This document shows, one piece after another, positions 11,897 through 25,456 of a DNA stretch of 64,000 nt. This stretch comes from Apostichopus japonicus. Its lineage: Eukaryota > Echinodermata > Holothuroidea > Aspidochirotida > Stichopodidae. The notes under the pieces were generated by a model. It saw only the letters and a program-made list of their open reading frames with translations. It was not told the DNA's origin and ran no database searches. Position 1 is the stretch's first letter. Each line of letters begins with the position of its first letter. The translations under genes and the position numbers were made by a program. The stretch covers positions 5,556,501 through 5,620,500 of the forward strand of contig NC_092580.1 of assembly GCF_037975245.1 (NCBI RefSeq), read 5' to 3'.

Positions 11897-12524
11897 GGGG
11901 ACAAACTAAAACGAATGACCGAATGACAATCGACTTTGTACAGGGTTAATTATCATTTGCGAATGACAGGGAATGACACCGAATGACAACGAATGACACC
12001 GAATGACAACGAAGGACAGTATTGAGTGGAGATAGAATGATTAACGGAGTGGAGTAAATGCGGTTATTGGTTTTCTGCGCAAAAATGATTTGAGGAAAAT
12101 CGCATATAATGTGGTTGCAGGGTTTTGGTGTAATTTACGGATAGAAACCACAGGGAAAGTTTTTGTGTGAGAATGTGCTTGAGTGCTGTGCTTTTTACCT
12201 CTGTAGATTTATATAGAAAGATAACTGAAGTCGTTTCAAGATTAAAGTATTGTTAGTTTCTAACAATTAATATCGGCAAAATGACGTTAAATTTACTTTT
12301 TAAAATCAGACTTACAATTTTGCTTACTAGAAAGTGCGTTTTTATCTTGTCCGTACTTTACTAGATCTAGATACCCACGAAGTCTGAACTGTGATATCCG
12401 GTGGAAGCAAATGTCTGTGCTGTCATTACTGTCATTCGTTTTAGTCAACGCATTTTTTTAGTGTGTACAACATATTGTCATTCGTTATGTGTAACGCAAT
12501 TGTCATTCGTTTTAGTAACACCCC
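11897..12524. mobile_element. MITE with inverted ends and GAATGAC repeats
   Basis: The left end GGGGACAAACTAAAACGAAT and the reverse complement of the right end GGGGTGTTACTAAAACGAAT match except in the 4th-9th positions. TAAGCA flanks both sides (11891-11896 and 12525-12530). The shared flank can be read as up to 9 bp (CCTAAGCAG), so target-site length is 6-9 bp. The left arm holds many GAATGACA copies and the right arm their complement TGTCATTC. It has no transposase; it is a non-autonomous element. Confidence 0.75.
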
Positions 12525-12531
12525 TAAGCAG

Positions 12532-14507
12532 TAAAGCAGGCTAAAGGCCTAGCCAGTAATCCGAGTCTTGAGGTAGGCTAGGCCAAAGCCTATAGCCAGG
12601 TATGTTCTGGATAGTAACTTTAATTACAGGCAATTTGCATAAATTTACTCAACTATGATTTAAAGGCCTAATGATATGCACTTACCATGTTTGGACAAAG
12701 CTTTGTAGGCAATACAACACTCAAGCCACTATTCTTGATAACATTCCATCTATTGATGACAATATGTGACTGAATGTAGATATGCATCAAACTGTTTGCA
12801 CTCTCACTTCATAAGGTGGGATCTGTTATCCTGCATAATCTACTACCCACTTTGCATCATTAACATTTAACTGAAAACTGCATGCACAGACTAATATGGA
12901 AATATTACACAAAAGTAGGTGTGTGGAAAGGGGGAGCGGGGTGGAAGGTGAAGGGAGGGTTGCTTCTTCACTGCATTTTCCTGGGACAACTATGACACTA
13001 TCTGAGTGGAGCACTAAAATAATACAAGCAAGAAAATGTTTGCTATATGCTTCTCTGATACCGGAAATGACACTTTCCAGACATTAAAAGTTGCATAAAG
13101 CACTCCACTTGCTCATAAGAGGCGAGAAAATGTTTCAAAGTTGGTTCTTATAAGTCAGGAGTATAGTACTTACTACTCTGATCTGGTCACCATAACATGT
13201 CTCTCTTGTGAAAAGTACACCTACTCTTTCGGAAAAATGGGTAAAATCAAATTCCGTTTTCAAAGTCGAATGGACAATGTATGTATGACGACTTATAAAT
13301 GATCTGGCTCTTTGCCTCACTTTTCTCAAGGCTTCACCGCTTCAACACATGATTACTTTAATTATGTCCCATTGAGATACTTTTCTTGACTCACAGGCAA
13401 AATGTTTATCGATCCTTTCATACAGAATCTCATATAATCTTTGATACAGCAATCTTTTTTATTCTCGTATAGGCAAATAATATGGACAATAGATGTGCAA
13501 TACAGTGTGTCAGTTGTGGGAAGCATGTCCTCTACCTTGCACACCATGTAGCCAGGCAACACCAGGTGAAGGAGAAAGGCCAAAGATTGCAGCTTAAGTT
13601 CTAGTGAGGACAAATGTAAGTAGCAAATGTTTGTGAAAAGTATCATATTCACACAATGTAAGAAGTAAAGTTCTAATATTTTGACAAGTAATATTACTGC
13701 CTTTTTTTATTAAGGAACTCACATTCTTCTTCCAATTTGAATGATAGCATCTAACTCTCTCCTTTTCTGCTCAATCAGCATGCAATTGTAGTAGCATCCT
13801 GTACTTCTGCCCTTAATCAAAAGTACTTTTATTCCAAGGTACTTTCAGATATAACCCTTCACGGTTCAAAAGGTCTCCTGTTAGAAATAACCCTTCACAG
13901 TTCACAAAGTCTCTCCTGTTAGATCTAAAGATGCAGTACTTTAAGTGGCTAGACCATGTTTCATATTGTGTGATGTGACTCCAGTCAGTCAGTAACTCTA
14001 TTCCAGCTAGATCTGAAGATGTTCTAAGTGGTTAGACCATGTTTTGTGTTGTGTGATGTTACTCCAGTCAGTCAGTAACTTTTTTCGGCAGTGGGTAACT
14101 TTGATTTGTCCAGTGGAAAATCCTGGAAAAGTAAAGAAATTTCAGTTTCAACACTGATAATTATTGAAATCTTTGATAGCCAAGTACTGTAACAAATTTG
14201 TGTTGAGATAATACTAATAGTATGAAATGTTATAAAAAGGTGAAGCTAATATGTATAATCAAACCAGGTTTTGAGACTGAAGACTTTTATTAACTTGGAG
14301 ATACTGTAGTGAGCTTGGTGTCTTGGTAGCACATGCAATAAAAATACTATTTTTGTGTCATAATATTTACTCACAGTACTTTTGTTAAATTTTGAAAGTA
14401 AATATTTTATCAAAATGCCACACTTTTGGACCCATAATGTATTGAATAACCCATCATGTAAGTTTCTAAGATAGTAACCATGTTTTAATTTATTTGTATC
14501 TTCACAG
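12532..14507. other. Intron or intergenic stretch
   Basis: No splice-supported coding exon was recognised. Two small tandem duplications are visible: ATAACCCTTCAC units near 13850-13925 and a unit of about 85-100 bp around 13925-14095 (TTAGACCATGTTTTGTGTTG and related). If 11367-11425 is the first exon, this is its intron. Confidence 0.45.
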
Positions 14508-16882
14508 AGGAGCAATCCTATACTGTACAGTAGTTACTCAGATTTTGATGGCGACTAGAGTAAAGAATTTAAGTGATGACACACTCGAAGGAAAACCTGC
14601 AAAGATAGAAATAGATGGAAGTATGTTGAAATAAAGTATTCAGAGAATGAATTGTGACTTGAATTTATGGCATATTGCAGTGATTTTTTGATGGACAGGA
14701 GAGTTTGCAGCTAATCAATTCATTTTGCTGCCATCTTAAAGTGTTTAAATGATTACCTGCTTAAATATTGATATAGTACAACATGGTGGATACCAAATCA
14801 AATTCATCAGTTGCGCTGTTATGCCTTGGTTAAATATTTTGTAAAAAGTGTGATGTATGTTGACATAATTTTAAAATTCATCCTCAAAGCATAAAACATT
14901 GTTGAACTGATGTGTTTCAAATAGACATAAAATAGCAATGAATAATGAACTAAGTGACATGATTATAGCAAAGTATGGTCTGTGAAGGGGTGTGTCTCTT
15001 GTCTCAGGACTGATAGATGGAGACCTACGTAGACTCACAGATGGCTGGAGCAGTTAAGGATCAACTTACAAACAGTTCCAGTCTGAGAAAGTGAGTATGG
15101 TTTATTATCCTTGGTCAGATTGTAGGAATGAATGTCTCTGATATGGGTAGTCAGTCTGTCATTGTGCAAGCCAAGGATGAACCTTGCCATATCAGAGGCT
15201 GTAGAATGTTTGACAAGAGTGTCCTGTTCATCAGTAGTTTAATTACCTAGCCTTTTGGCCATATATTGTATGTCCAGTTAGACTCTGGCAGAAAACTCAT
15301 TTGTGACATGATGAAAGTGGTCCTTCCAGAAATTGGTGAAGTAGAGGGGTTAGAAAGGGATTTTCATGACATCTGTAAAAGGGCAGACTGTGTCCTATGG
15401 ATACTTGAATTATGTCTGCTATGAAATGATGTGTGTTTTGTGAGTCTCGAAAATTCAGGTTATGGAGGAATGACAGACCAAGTTCAGCATTCTCTTATTA
15501 ATGATAGCCTATATAAATGTCAGGTACGCCTAAGCAGTTCTCACTGGTCAGAGGTTGAGCACTGGTGCATAAGTTGATGATAATTTTGGTTTGTAACCTA
15601 AAATATCCCCATCATCCACTCTCAGGCTGAATTTACTCATTCATGTTCTTGTTTGATGATTTGTACATCTTTGGTTGTGGCTATGTGCATGCAGGCATTT
15701 CTGATTATTTTTTCATACAGACTATATGTGTGAGCTAACATTGGCTATGCTTGTCCAGTCAGGCTGTGAATCGGAATTCCTGTTCATGGGTCAATTATAC
15801 TATCTTTCACTTGCATCATTTCAGGAAAGCAGGAATTGTTGCTTGCAGTGCTGAACTGTTTTTATCCAAGCTTACAGTGGCTTTTTTTATTAATGTTGAA
15901 TGTATTTCTGTAATATTTTAATTTTTGTGGTTGTAATTTCATGTTTGTCCTGTAATTTTTAATTCTGTTCTCTTTCCTTTTTAGCTGTCATTTCCTTGCC
16001 CAACATGCTGTTACATTGGAAAAGCACTTTTATATATGGTTCATCATTGTTTATACAACTACAATCATGGCAATCTAATGTTTTACAAATATCTAAGTAA
16101 AATCACAACTTCAGTAGCAGTATCTCCAGGCCAGCCAATTTGAAGAAGTTCAGATTTACCATTTAAAAATTCATAAAATATAGTATTGACCCATGTGACC
16201 TAATTAATGTGATCTGAGCAACCAATAGTGAGGCATATAGCAAGGCTCTAGCCAGATTCACTTGTCCAAATCAAGTCCAAGTCAACATGTCCTGGGTCCA
16301 AGCCATGTCAGAATCAGAGTGAAGGCCGGAACAAGAAAATCAGAGTCGAGAATCCAGTTGAAACATAATTTTGATTTTTGTTGCTCACACCAACTTGGCT
16401 GGCCTGGATTTATTGCCATTGCTAATGTTGTTTGTGATTGTACTTAAATATTTGCAAATATTGGATTGCCATTATGTTATCGATAAGGCATGATAAGTAT
16501 GGACAGTTTGTCCACTGCTTGTGACAATTAGGATTCAAAGACATTTTAAAACCCTTGACATAGTAGTGTTAATGAAGCAGTCTATGAGTCATGTATAACA
16601 AGTTTTCCCTGTCATATTGTATGGGAGGGGGCAGAAGAGAGTAAAGGAGGCTATTGGGGAATGGTGGGTACGGGTGTGGAGGAGGGGTAGGGAGAGATTA
16701 AACTTTGGAACAGGATGACTCCCAGAAAAGTTGTCCATAGCTGTTTAAAACTATGAATGCATCATTATAATCTCAAACCTTGTTTATTTTCAGTGTGATA
16801 ATCACCATGCAAAGCTCAAAGATCATCATTCAAGGGACTTGTGCGAAGAGACCAGCAAGAAAGTTAAAATCCTAGATTAGAG
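14508..16882 (+). other. Three candidate 5' leader exons of the SET-domain gene
   Basis: Stretches with good splice borders are 14508-14620 (acceptor TATCTTCACAG, donor GTATGT), 15008-15090 (acceptor CTCAG, donor GTGAGT) and 16794-16882 (acceptor TTTTCAG, donor GTGAGA). The first is open in phase with 11367-11425. The second and third contain stops (TAA at about 15053, TAG near 16878) in the continuing frame and do not phase into the coding exon at 17772. They are best read as 5' UTR exons or as decayed coding exons. Confidence 0.35.
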
Positions 16883-17776
16883 GTGAGAGGTTTGATAAGA
16901 CATAGTGAAGTCTGCATGTTTTTGTGTGATTATGTGTGTGTGTATGTCTTATAATGGAATCTTGGGTTATATAGTTAAATGAGCCAATATGCCATGTTAT
17001 GTTGGATACCATAAATTAATTATGAATTAAGTTTTCAATATATATACAACTATAAAGTAGGTAAAATTTCATCAAGCATGGAATGTGCTGCTGTACAACA
17101 TAAATTGACCTTACCAAAATTTGTAAACTTTATTATAACTCAATTTTATGGACCAATAAAAGATTTCTACATGCCAATAATTGGGTGAATGTTTTGTTAC
17201 ATTTCATAAAGTTGTATTTGTGTTGTGTGGATCATTCCATTCTAATGCCAATTAGTCCAAAAACATAACATTGACTGTTACATTTAATAATTGTGGGTTT
17301 TTTAACCAAATTTTTTTGGTTGATTACTGTAGATGTTAACATGTACCAGTGAGAAATTATCATATTGGACAATATTTTACCATTTTGTTAAATTTGCTTA
17401 ACTAGAATGTTAATTCCTGTATGGCTATAACATTATTTTATTTTTTCCATTTGGATTGAACTCATGTAAATATGATTATTATCATTACTTTATCAACAAT
17501 GCAGATTTGAACAATTTGCACTTTTTAGTAAAAGTTAATTAATAACAACTTTTGTGACTAATAGCTCATTTTTGGCAAGGAAGTCATTTCTATTGGTGGT
17601 TGATCATATGCAAACTCATCCCTTACTAATTTAATTATGTGATTAATTGTTGGTAAACAATGAAAAGTTCACACTAACTATCATTTCATGCGAAATAATG
17701 ATCAGTAGTGCAAGCAAGCCATGATATTTCTACCGGTCTAGATTGTCATTACATATTTTTCTTTTATATAGACAAA

Positions 17777-20700
17777 ATGATTGATGCCAAAGATATAAAC
17801 ACAGTAGTTATGATGCTGAAGAAGGAGAAAACACCATACATCAGTGAGTTGTATTGTCTTGAAACAATTGATTGGCTCCTTGTTAATTACTTCCCATACT
17901 GGAGGCAACTAAAACCTATGCAATCTTGTTGGTGTCTAGGTGTGTATGTGACAATGAGCTTGTGAACAAAATATCTCTACAAAATGCATACTAGAGTGAT
18001 ACCATACTTGGTTAATAAGTTGGGAAGTTGGTGATCCCTATTGTTTTGGTGCACAACTCATGAATATTAGTGATTGGGCTTGGTTTACTGAGGCCTATAA
18101 CAAATAGCTTTGGCCATGTTAGTTTGCATTTCCAATTTTTAGTGCTAATCTATTGGTATCTCAGTATCTGCCTTCTACTTTAATCTTGTCCCACTAAACA
18201 TCTATAATATGAGGTGTGATAGGGAGGGGGAGGGGTGGATTGGATAACATGGGTGGGAGGAGGGAAGGTAAGAAAGGGTGGACCATTGCACTTTTCCCCA
18301 AAACATTCAGTTTTGTTTCTCTGATTCACTTTATGCAGATACCATAATTTCAGAGCCAAACACATGGCTAAATCTGGGAAATAAGCTATGGACACCCCTC
18401 CCCTCAGACCCCTGCCCCTTATTCAGACATCAAGGCTGTATGCAGCTATTTGTGTGATCCATCATGCTTTGTGGGCCACTGATGTACTCATCAAGTGAGA
18501 AGATTCAAATTTGGCCACCCCACTTTCCAAACCCACTGCTGATGCCATCATGAGGTGATCCAAGAAACTTTCATTCATGAAACTACACAAAATCTATAAA
18601 CATGAACATGAACAATTACCAGCAAGAGTCTAATCATGGATAGTACCATATTGACATTTAAGTCTAGCTAGTTTTCCTTGTTGAAAACAATTCTCCTCTC
18701 TTTATGACCCTCCCATTTAGTAGGGCAGCTGAAAGGGCTGTCAGCTGGGGCAGGTCTCACCCAGCCTGCCCAGGGCCACGAGGTGAGTGCCCATACAAAG
18801 ATTACACAAGTGGATAAAATGCTCTTTTTCTTGGTGTGATCCTAATGAAGGAAAAGATTGATGAATTCAAAATAAAATTTAAAAAAATTGAACCCCAAAA
18901 TGACATGTTTGTTGGGCAGTACGAATGCATATATTCCATTATATTTTACTAACTAAACTGATTGAAAAAGAACATTTTTCCTCTCTGCATGCAAATTATT
19001 ATTTTTATTTCGTCTAAGGTTAACTTCTAGCTAGGCTGACTCCTACTGGCTCCTGCTCAACTTGGTGTGTCTAAATTTCACCACATGGTAGAGCAAAGAA
19101 ATACCATCATTAATGCATACAATTCAGCCATTACATCTTAAAAATGAAAATAGTGTTATTGAACTAAAATGTTACAAAATAACTTACTTATATGATAAAT
19201 ATTAATTATCCTTCCTGAGTGGATGAGATTGCAAGTCTCAGCTCGACACATGGTCCTTGTCATTGATGGAATGTGTACATGAGTACAGGTGATATTTGAT
19301 ATTAGAAAAGTAGGTTTGAAAAGTTTGGTTTGTCCTATTGCTGTTGTCTATCAGGTGCCTGGATGACTCTGATGAACTAGCTGAGAGTAGTGACCTTAGA
19401 GGGGAGCATTGGTTTAATTCCTTTAAGTTGCTGATGTGTTTACAAGTCGCTGCTCATCACCTGATTGGTTGTTGGCATTGATGGCATATGTTCATGAGTT
19501 GCCAAGGCCTGTGCCATTTAAGTTAATTTTTCATGCGGAACATTGTCCTTATTTACAGCTTTTTATATCTAAACAATGAAATTAAAACTTCATTGTTACT
19601 TCAGATTTATGCATGTCGATGACCCACATTTGACCTTCATCACTTCTCAGCAATAAAGTGCCTGTCCCGAACATATGATATTCCACTCTAAATTTGCTAA
19701 ACATGACATTTTGTCACTAATATCTGAGAGTTAATCCTAATATTTGAATATTCATAACAGCATCTGTACTTTTAAAAGTACACATTGGATAGATGTGAGG
19801 AGGCAAACTGTTAAGTATGTATGTGGGAATTTGAAAGGATTTCTACTTGGAGGCACACTGGTAGTGTGCAAACTGGTAGTGGGACAAAATGACCTGTTAT
19901 CTTCTCAAACTGCCAAAATCTTGATGAATAAAAGCATAGTATAGAAGCTTCTACTTCTTAAATGCATTTTCATATATTTTGATAATTACTTTCAAGAAAA
20001 TGTAACAGTAACTTCAGTCCCATACAGAAACTAGAATTTCTTCACACATTTACTGTACAAAAAAATGTTTGAATATTCAAAGCTAATTGTTGAGTGCATA
20101 TTCCAGTTGGTCATGGTGAGTCACTCTAGAGATCACAATTTTGTTTTGAGGTACTGATCAAGTTAGGTCTCAGGGTTGTTGATTTTTTTAATTTTTTTAT
20201 AAAAATCAAAAAAATCGGATTTTTTTGATTTAAATCAGATTTTTTTTATTTAAATCGGATTTTTTTGATTTTTTTAAAACCACATTTCAGTTGGACCCCA
20301 TTATTGCCTACATTATCACATATATGCACCCATATCCACCCAGATCATTATATCCCCACATTGGGGATATTATGGTGTTGATCACTTTCAATTTGACCAC
20401 ATGTGACCCACTGCAGTGGCCATTTAATTCATCCAATTTGAACAAAACAAATGAGAGCAACGTATGGTGGTACCAAAAGTTGGTGGTGATCTCATATAGT
20501 TCCTGATATTCTCCCATTTGGCTTTTAAACACACTGTGATTGCTATGATGTGGGGATATACGTTGGCGGTTTAACGCCAGCTGATGTCTAGTTTTAATAT
20601 ATAAGCCTTATAGGCCTATAATATATTCAGAATACTTTGCAGGCTAATTAAACCTGGGCCCTGGGCCTCAATCAATTTCCCATTGAACACACATGACCTA

Positions 20701-23700
20701 AGGCAACTGCAAGTCTAAGAATACCAATTCCAGTCATTCACTTGGGGAGCTTGTTTGTGCAAGCACTGTGGGCCTAACACTTCATAGTTTATCCATCAAT
20801 ATACACAGGAAATACATTCTGGTCCACTCCACTAGTGATAATTGGAGATTACACTAACACCTATTGTATTCTGGGGTGTTGTTTGAGCACTTGACTTATG
20901 AATTGAAGTGTCATGACTCATGCCTAAGACACCTTGTCCATTGGGCCTATTGATTGTGCCATGGATGGAGGTACCTCCATAATTGTACACAGATCACATA
21001 GTGACCACTAGTCATCCAGTGAGCTCATTGCACTATATCATAATCACATGGACATAGCAGAACATTGCCAAGCCTTAGTCTTATCATATCTCAGCTAGAA
21101 CACACCTAAATACAGTATGTCTGGTAGGAAACAGGATGCCATTTGGCATCATTTCAAGAAAATACCATCCAATACCATGACTGGGTGCCGTGCGAAGTGT
21201 AACAACTGTGGGCATGAATTGCAAGGTCTTGTGAAGAGGATGAAAATTCACTACAACAAGTGCTCAGGGAAGGAAGATGAAGGTGGTGCAAGTACTTCAA
21301 CGCCTGCTCATGGGGATACAACTGGATACAATGAAAGGAATGGTCACCTCCTGTCTATCACCACTGAGTTGTGCCGCAACAAAACCAACCATGCAATACA
21401 TCACTCAATATATCATATGCATGCATACAACTTTCATGGCATCAAAATATAGCAAACTACATTCCTGATTTTGTAGGGTTTAGCTACAAATTCCAGCGTA
21501 ATGAGTATGGAAATTTAGTGTGTGAACGAACTACAGTGTACAGTATGTCTGGTTCAAGTAATCTAGGCCTAGTAATTCTGGTACCACAGAGACTGGAAAT
21601 AATGAGGGGGGTAGCCTGAATGTCTTACAATAAATTATTGTGTGTACTCTAATATAGAATTGGTGATTTGCAATGATTTCAAGCAACTATTCACATAAAA
21701 AATGGAAAAGTAGTAAAAGTGATTTAAATCAGTGATTTTTTTGAAAAAAATCATCTGATTTAAATCGCGATTTAAATCAGTGATTTTAATCAAGGTGATT
21801 TAAATCAAACAACCCTGTTAGGTCTATAAACAATTATCTCTACATTTGACAAATTTCACCATGATGTCTTTGTTGGTATTTCAACAAAACTAACAAGTTC
21901 ATTTTAAGCAAAGTTCTGCAAAAGTTTATTAGCTGCAAAACCTTACTTTTAACATACAGCCGGCTGTTGTTCAACAGGTACTGATAGAGTGCTGCAATAT
22001 TTCTGTACCTTTAAAGTAGGGGCTACCATGGACCATGATTTTTTCTAAACCAGCCCCTTTCTATTAACCTCAAAATAATTACTGAACGCAAATGAAAACT
22101 CCCATTTTATAAGGGTGTATTTCCACTCCAACCTGCTTTTAATCATTTAACCAATAACCCATTTGATTATAAATGAATTTGGAATCTACACTTGTGCAAA
22201 AGGAAATATCATCTGCCATTAGATAATCACTAGTTATGGCTGGTACTTATAGTGTCTATCTTTGGTGTGGAAGCTATAAATAATCAAAAGTTGCTGTGAG
22301 TCTTAACTACTCTGGATCATACCTTGCCACTTGGATTTGTTTTTAACAAATATTCATTTTGAGAGCAACATGTCTCTGATACAAAATGGAAAAAAAAATC
22401 AAACAAACCATATTAAAGAATTCTTTCTTTAAACTTTCTACCTATTATTATATTAAACAGTAGTAATTATTTCTTAAGCGGCAACTTATGGGACATCATC
22501 CAGTTTTGCTTCTGCTTTTAACTTACTGCTTTCAATGTCATTGCATGTGTATTGTTTTTATGATTTTAAATGTTTTGTGATGCTATCTCTCTTTTTTATG
22601 TAGTTTCATAATAAGATCACCCTACACCAGGACTGCCTCCATCATGTACAATCAGAGTGTGATAAGGAAGACTTTCAAGTGAGGTTCATCATTGATACTA
22701 TTGGTAAGATGTTAAAAAAAAAATCAGCTAATGCCTTTTTAGGATATTCTGTATGAGTGGGAAATGATCCACAGCTTAAACTATAAAACTAACACTAAAA
22801 ATTTCAACTTGAACGTTGGTCAAATTGCTTTTACTGACATTGGAGTACAGTAAGTTAAAGGTAGTCTGTATTGGCCCTAAATTTTTGCATGCTTAAATTG
22901 CTAGAAGTTTTCAAAAAGTACTGACCTTGAGGTCTTTACTTTCCAAACTGTTCTCATATTCTAAATGAACACACAAGATGACTGAATGTCCCAGTGAGGT
23001 AAATTGATTTAGTTCCAATATGGAAAGTACCGCCATTTACTGTTGCTCAATGGAATACTATTATGAATACAAAGCAATTTTTCTTCCTGCCACTGGGATT
23101 GGGGTGGGGTGGGGGGATGAGGGGGTCATGCCCAGTGTTTCTCTCATTTTGTCCTTTTGTGTGTGTGGGGGGATGGGGGTGTTAATTTAGAAGAGTTGGT
23201 CTTGATAACATTACTGTTTCATTATAATGGTTATACAGATGGAGGGATGGGGTGAGCAGAAAGAAGGGAGATTATTTAAGAACAAAATCACTTGTAGAAC
23301 ACCAACTGTGTATGGCCTTCTGTGATTGTTCCCAATCCGATATGTAATGCGGGAGTGTGGCTGTCCAAGTTTGAAGACATTGGACACAACATCAAAGAAT
23401 TCTTCTATTTTCTTTCCCTGTATCAGAAAATCTTTTTCAATCCATTCCTTTTTTGACATCTTGACAGGAAGAGGAGTGTTTACAACAAAGGAAATCAGGC
23501 AAGGTGATTTCTAGCTAGAGTATAGAGGAGAAATAATTTCTCCTGAGGAGGCATCCAAAATAGCTAGAACCAAGGAAGATGGCAACACCTTCTTGTACTT
23601 TTATGAGAATGGTGGAACTATAGAATGGTAAGTTAAAATGTTTGCTTCCCATATTATGGTCTGTTAATGTTTATTTTTCTTTGACTATTCACAACATTAA

Positions 23701-24540
23701 GGATAACAATTTAAACTTTGAAATGCATATTTTGTTCTATAAATATTCACAAAATGGAGGGTTCGAATGTCACACTACTTGCTAATTTGTGAGTAGGATT
23801 TTATTATTACCAGGAGAAAATGAAAGGCACTACTATTTTTCATGGCGTAGCCTAAACTCCCTGAGAATATTCGCTGCGTATTTCTACAAATAAAACCTAG
23901 CCTACTTTCCAAAGATTTGTCTGATGGAGCGAGATATCACCTTTGAATTACACTGATTTTTCACCAGAAGTGGACTTGAAGCAAACGAGGGTGATGTCAG
24001 AGTTAAGCACTGACAACAAAGCGTTTTTTTTACCTTTCACAAACTACTGTATGTTTGCACCTTGGAATGAATAACTTGCAAATCAGGAATCATACTTGAT
24101 GCTTAGGGTTGACTTTTGTGTGAAAAGAGACAACTTCAAATGTACATCAAAACATATGACTTGAATCAAATTCCTCCAGAATGTTACATTCATTTCCCTA
24201 TTTAACCTGTCAAAAATTCATTTTGGCTTGTACTATCATATACAATTGGTGATCTGTCTATGTAGCTCTCTATACAGTGTGTCAACTTTTACAGTTGTTC
24301 AGTCCTGCTCCTTTGGTTTCATAGTCATTCTGAATTGTTTTTATAATCTTCAGTATTGATGCTACAGACACAGCCTGTGTTGCAAAGATGGTAAATGATG
24401 AGATTGGCAGGGAGGCCAATTCTGTTACGAAGAAACAAATACTTGAAGGAAGAGTCTGTCTCTGTTTGTTTGCCCTAAAAGACATAAAACATGGTCAAGA
24501 ACTTCGGTATGACTATGGGCAAACAGATTTACCGTGGTGA
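17777..24540 (+). CDS. KMT5A-like SET-domain protein, five exons, one in-frame stop
   Basis: Coding exons: 17777-17843 (ATG; exon acceptor at 17771), 18721-18782, 22604-22703, 23468-23627, 24354-24540 (TGA). All are GT-AG and phase-consistent, 576 nt, 191 residues if read through the stop. The SET signatures are in order: DTIGRGVFTTKEIRQGDF, then LEYRGEIIS, FLYFYENGG, CIDATDTACVAKMVNDE across the last junction, and GQELRYDYG near the end. The family is protein-lysine methyltransferases of the KMT5A/SET8 type, which use S-adenosylmethionine. The histone-target tail and other domains of canonical KMT5A are absent, so this is a short SET-only paralogue. Codon 92 is TAG (23512-23514) where the duplicated copy downstream has TTG (Leu). 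It may be a pseudogene, a null allele or a sequence error. The first two exons (MIDAKDINTVVMML..., GQLKGLSAG...) were not recognised. Confidence 0.7.
20171..21817 (+). mobile_element. hAT-type transposon, 1,647 bp, with 8-bp target duplication
   Basis: Target duplication TTAGGTCT is exact at 20163-20170 and 21818-21825. The terminal inverted repeats start CAGGGTTGTT on both ends. Subterminal regions (20180-20280 and 21720-21805) are packed with GATTTAAATC/ATTTTTTTGATTT palindromic repeats. The 8-bp duplication and CAGGG ends are hallmarks of the hAT superfamily. The element lies in the intron between the exons at 18721 and 22604 of the SET gene. It encodes only a BED zinc finger (21117-21452); the hAT catalytic domain was not seen, so it is probably non-autonomous. 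Confidence 0.85.
21117..21452 (+). CDS. BED-type zinc finger protein fragment of the hAT element
   Basis: A 111-residue frame starts with MSGRKQDAIWHHFKKI and continues to CNNCGHELQGLVKRMKIHYN followed by KC. It shows the BED pattern: aromatic residues early, then C-x2-C and H-x3-C. BED fingers bind DNA in hAT transposases and in genes derived from them. After the finger and a Ser/Thr-rich spacer the sequence is not recognisable, so the transposase body is missing or joined by an unseen intron. Confidence 0.6.
   Translation: MSGRKQDAIWHHFKKIPSNTMTGCRAKCNNCGHELQGLVKRMKIHYNKCSGKEDEGGASTSTPAHGDTTGYNERNGHLLSITTELCRNKTNHAIHHSIYHMHAYNFHGIKI
22930..23935 (+). repeat. Direct segmental duplication, copy 1 (contains a SET exon)
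   Basis: Matches 25457-26502 with many substitutions and indels. It includes upstream intron sequence (CCAAACTGTTCTCATAT...), the exon at 23468-23627, the donor and about 300 bp of the following intron. Confidence 0.8.
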
Positions 24541-25456
24541 AAGAAGGTAAGAAAGAAATTGCAAGGCATGAGTAAATATTTACTTCATTGTTAAACTTTA
24601 ATAGGGTATGGAGAAACATGTTTAAGATAAATTCCAGTATACCCAGTATCTGAAGGAGATCGTTCACTGAATACCACCTGGCTGAGGATTCTGTCCGTTA
24701 CAAACATCTTGGACATTCCTCCAAACAGATTGAATCTTTATTCATATAAGAGATGTGGGATTTGTACAAAATTGCTATGCCATGGTGATCAGTTTCTTAC
24801 AGAACAAATCATGAGGGTGGGATGCAGGACATACATGAATGTATGAAGGAGTGAGCCCTTCTGGCTATCTGCTTAGCTGCTTCACTTTACTTTGGCAAAT
24901 CTGCCTTAAAACATCGAAAAGACCGTTTAGCTCAGAACGATAAGATAAGTATTGAGAAATGTACAAGACCCTAGGAATGAATATAAACATCAAGTATGGT
25001 GGGGGGGGGGGGGTGGGGCACTCTGAGCAAAGATGTGTTCAGCTTTGTGTAAAGAAGGAAGGTGTACTCTGTGTACACTGAAGCAGCTTAAACTATAGTC
25101 TTAACAAGACTAAGTATGACAGAGGGTTTTAACCTTTCGCAGGGCTTCAATGATATCTCTAAATTTTTCAACCTCTAACTGTAGTAAGTGTTTCCTGAAG
25201 AAAGACCACCATTAGAAATCAATCAGCAAGGTAACAGAGAAAAGTATTTTAGTAAAATAAATAGAACTTGACAAGAAATGTTCTCATTGATTGTGGGATT
25301 CAAATGTTGGAAAAGCCGGGGCAATAACATACCTGAATAATATACCCTAAACAAGAGCTTACAGTAACCACTTGAAAGTATTCTACAGAATGTAGTTTTG
25401 GCTTTCAAAGTGTAATTGATCAAGCATTAGCTTACATACTACATAAGAAAGGCCAA
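24541..25456. other. 3' flank of the SET gene
   Basis: No exon or transposon end was recognised. It has a long G run (25000-25013) and an AATAAA hexamer at 25256-25261 that could serve as a polyadenylation signal, about 715 nt after the stop. Confidence 0.4.
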
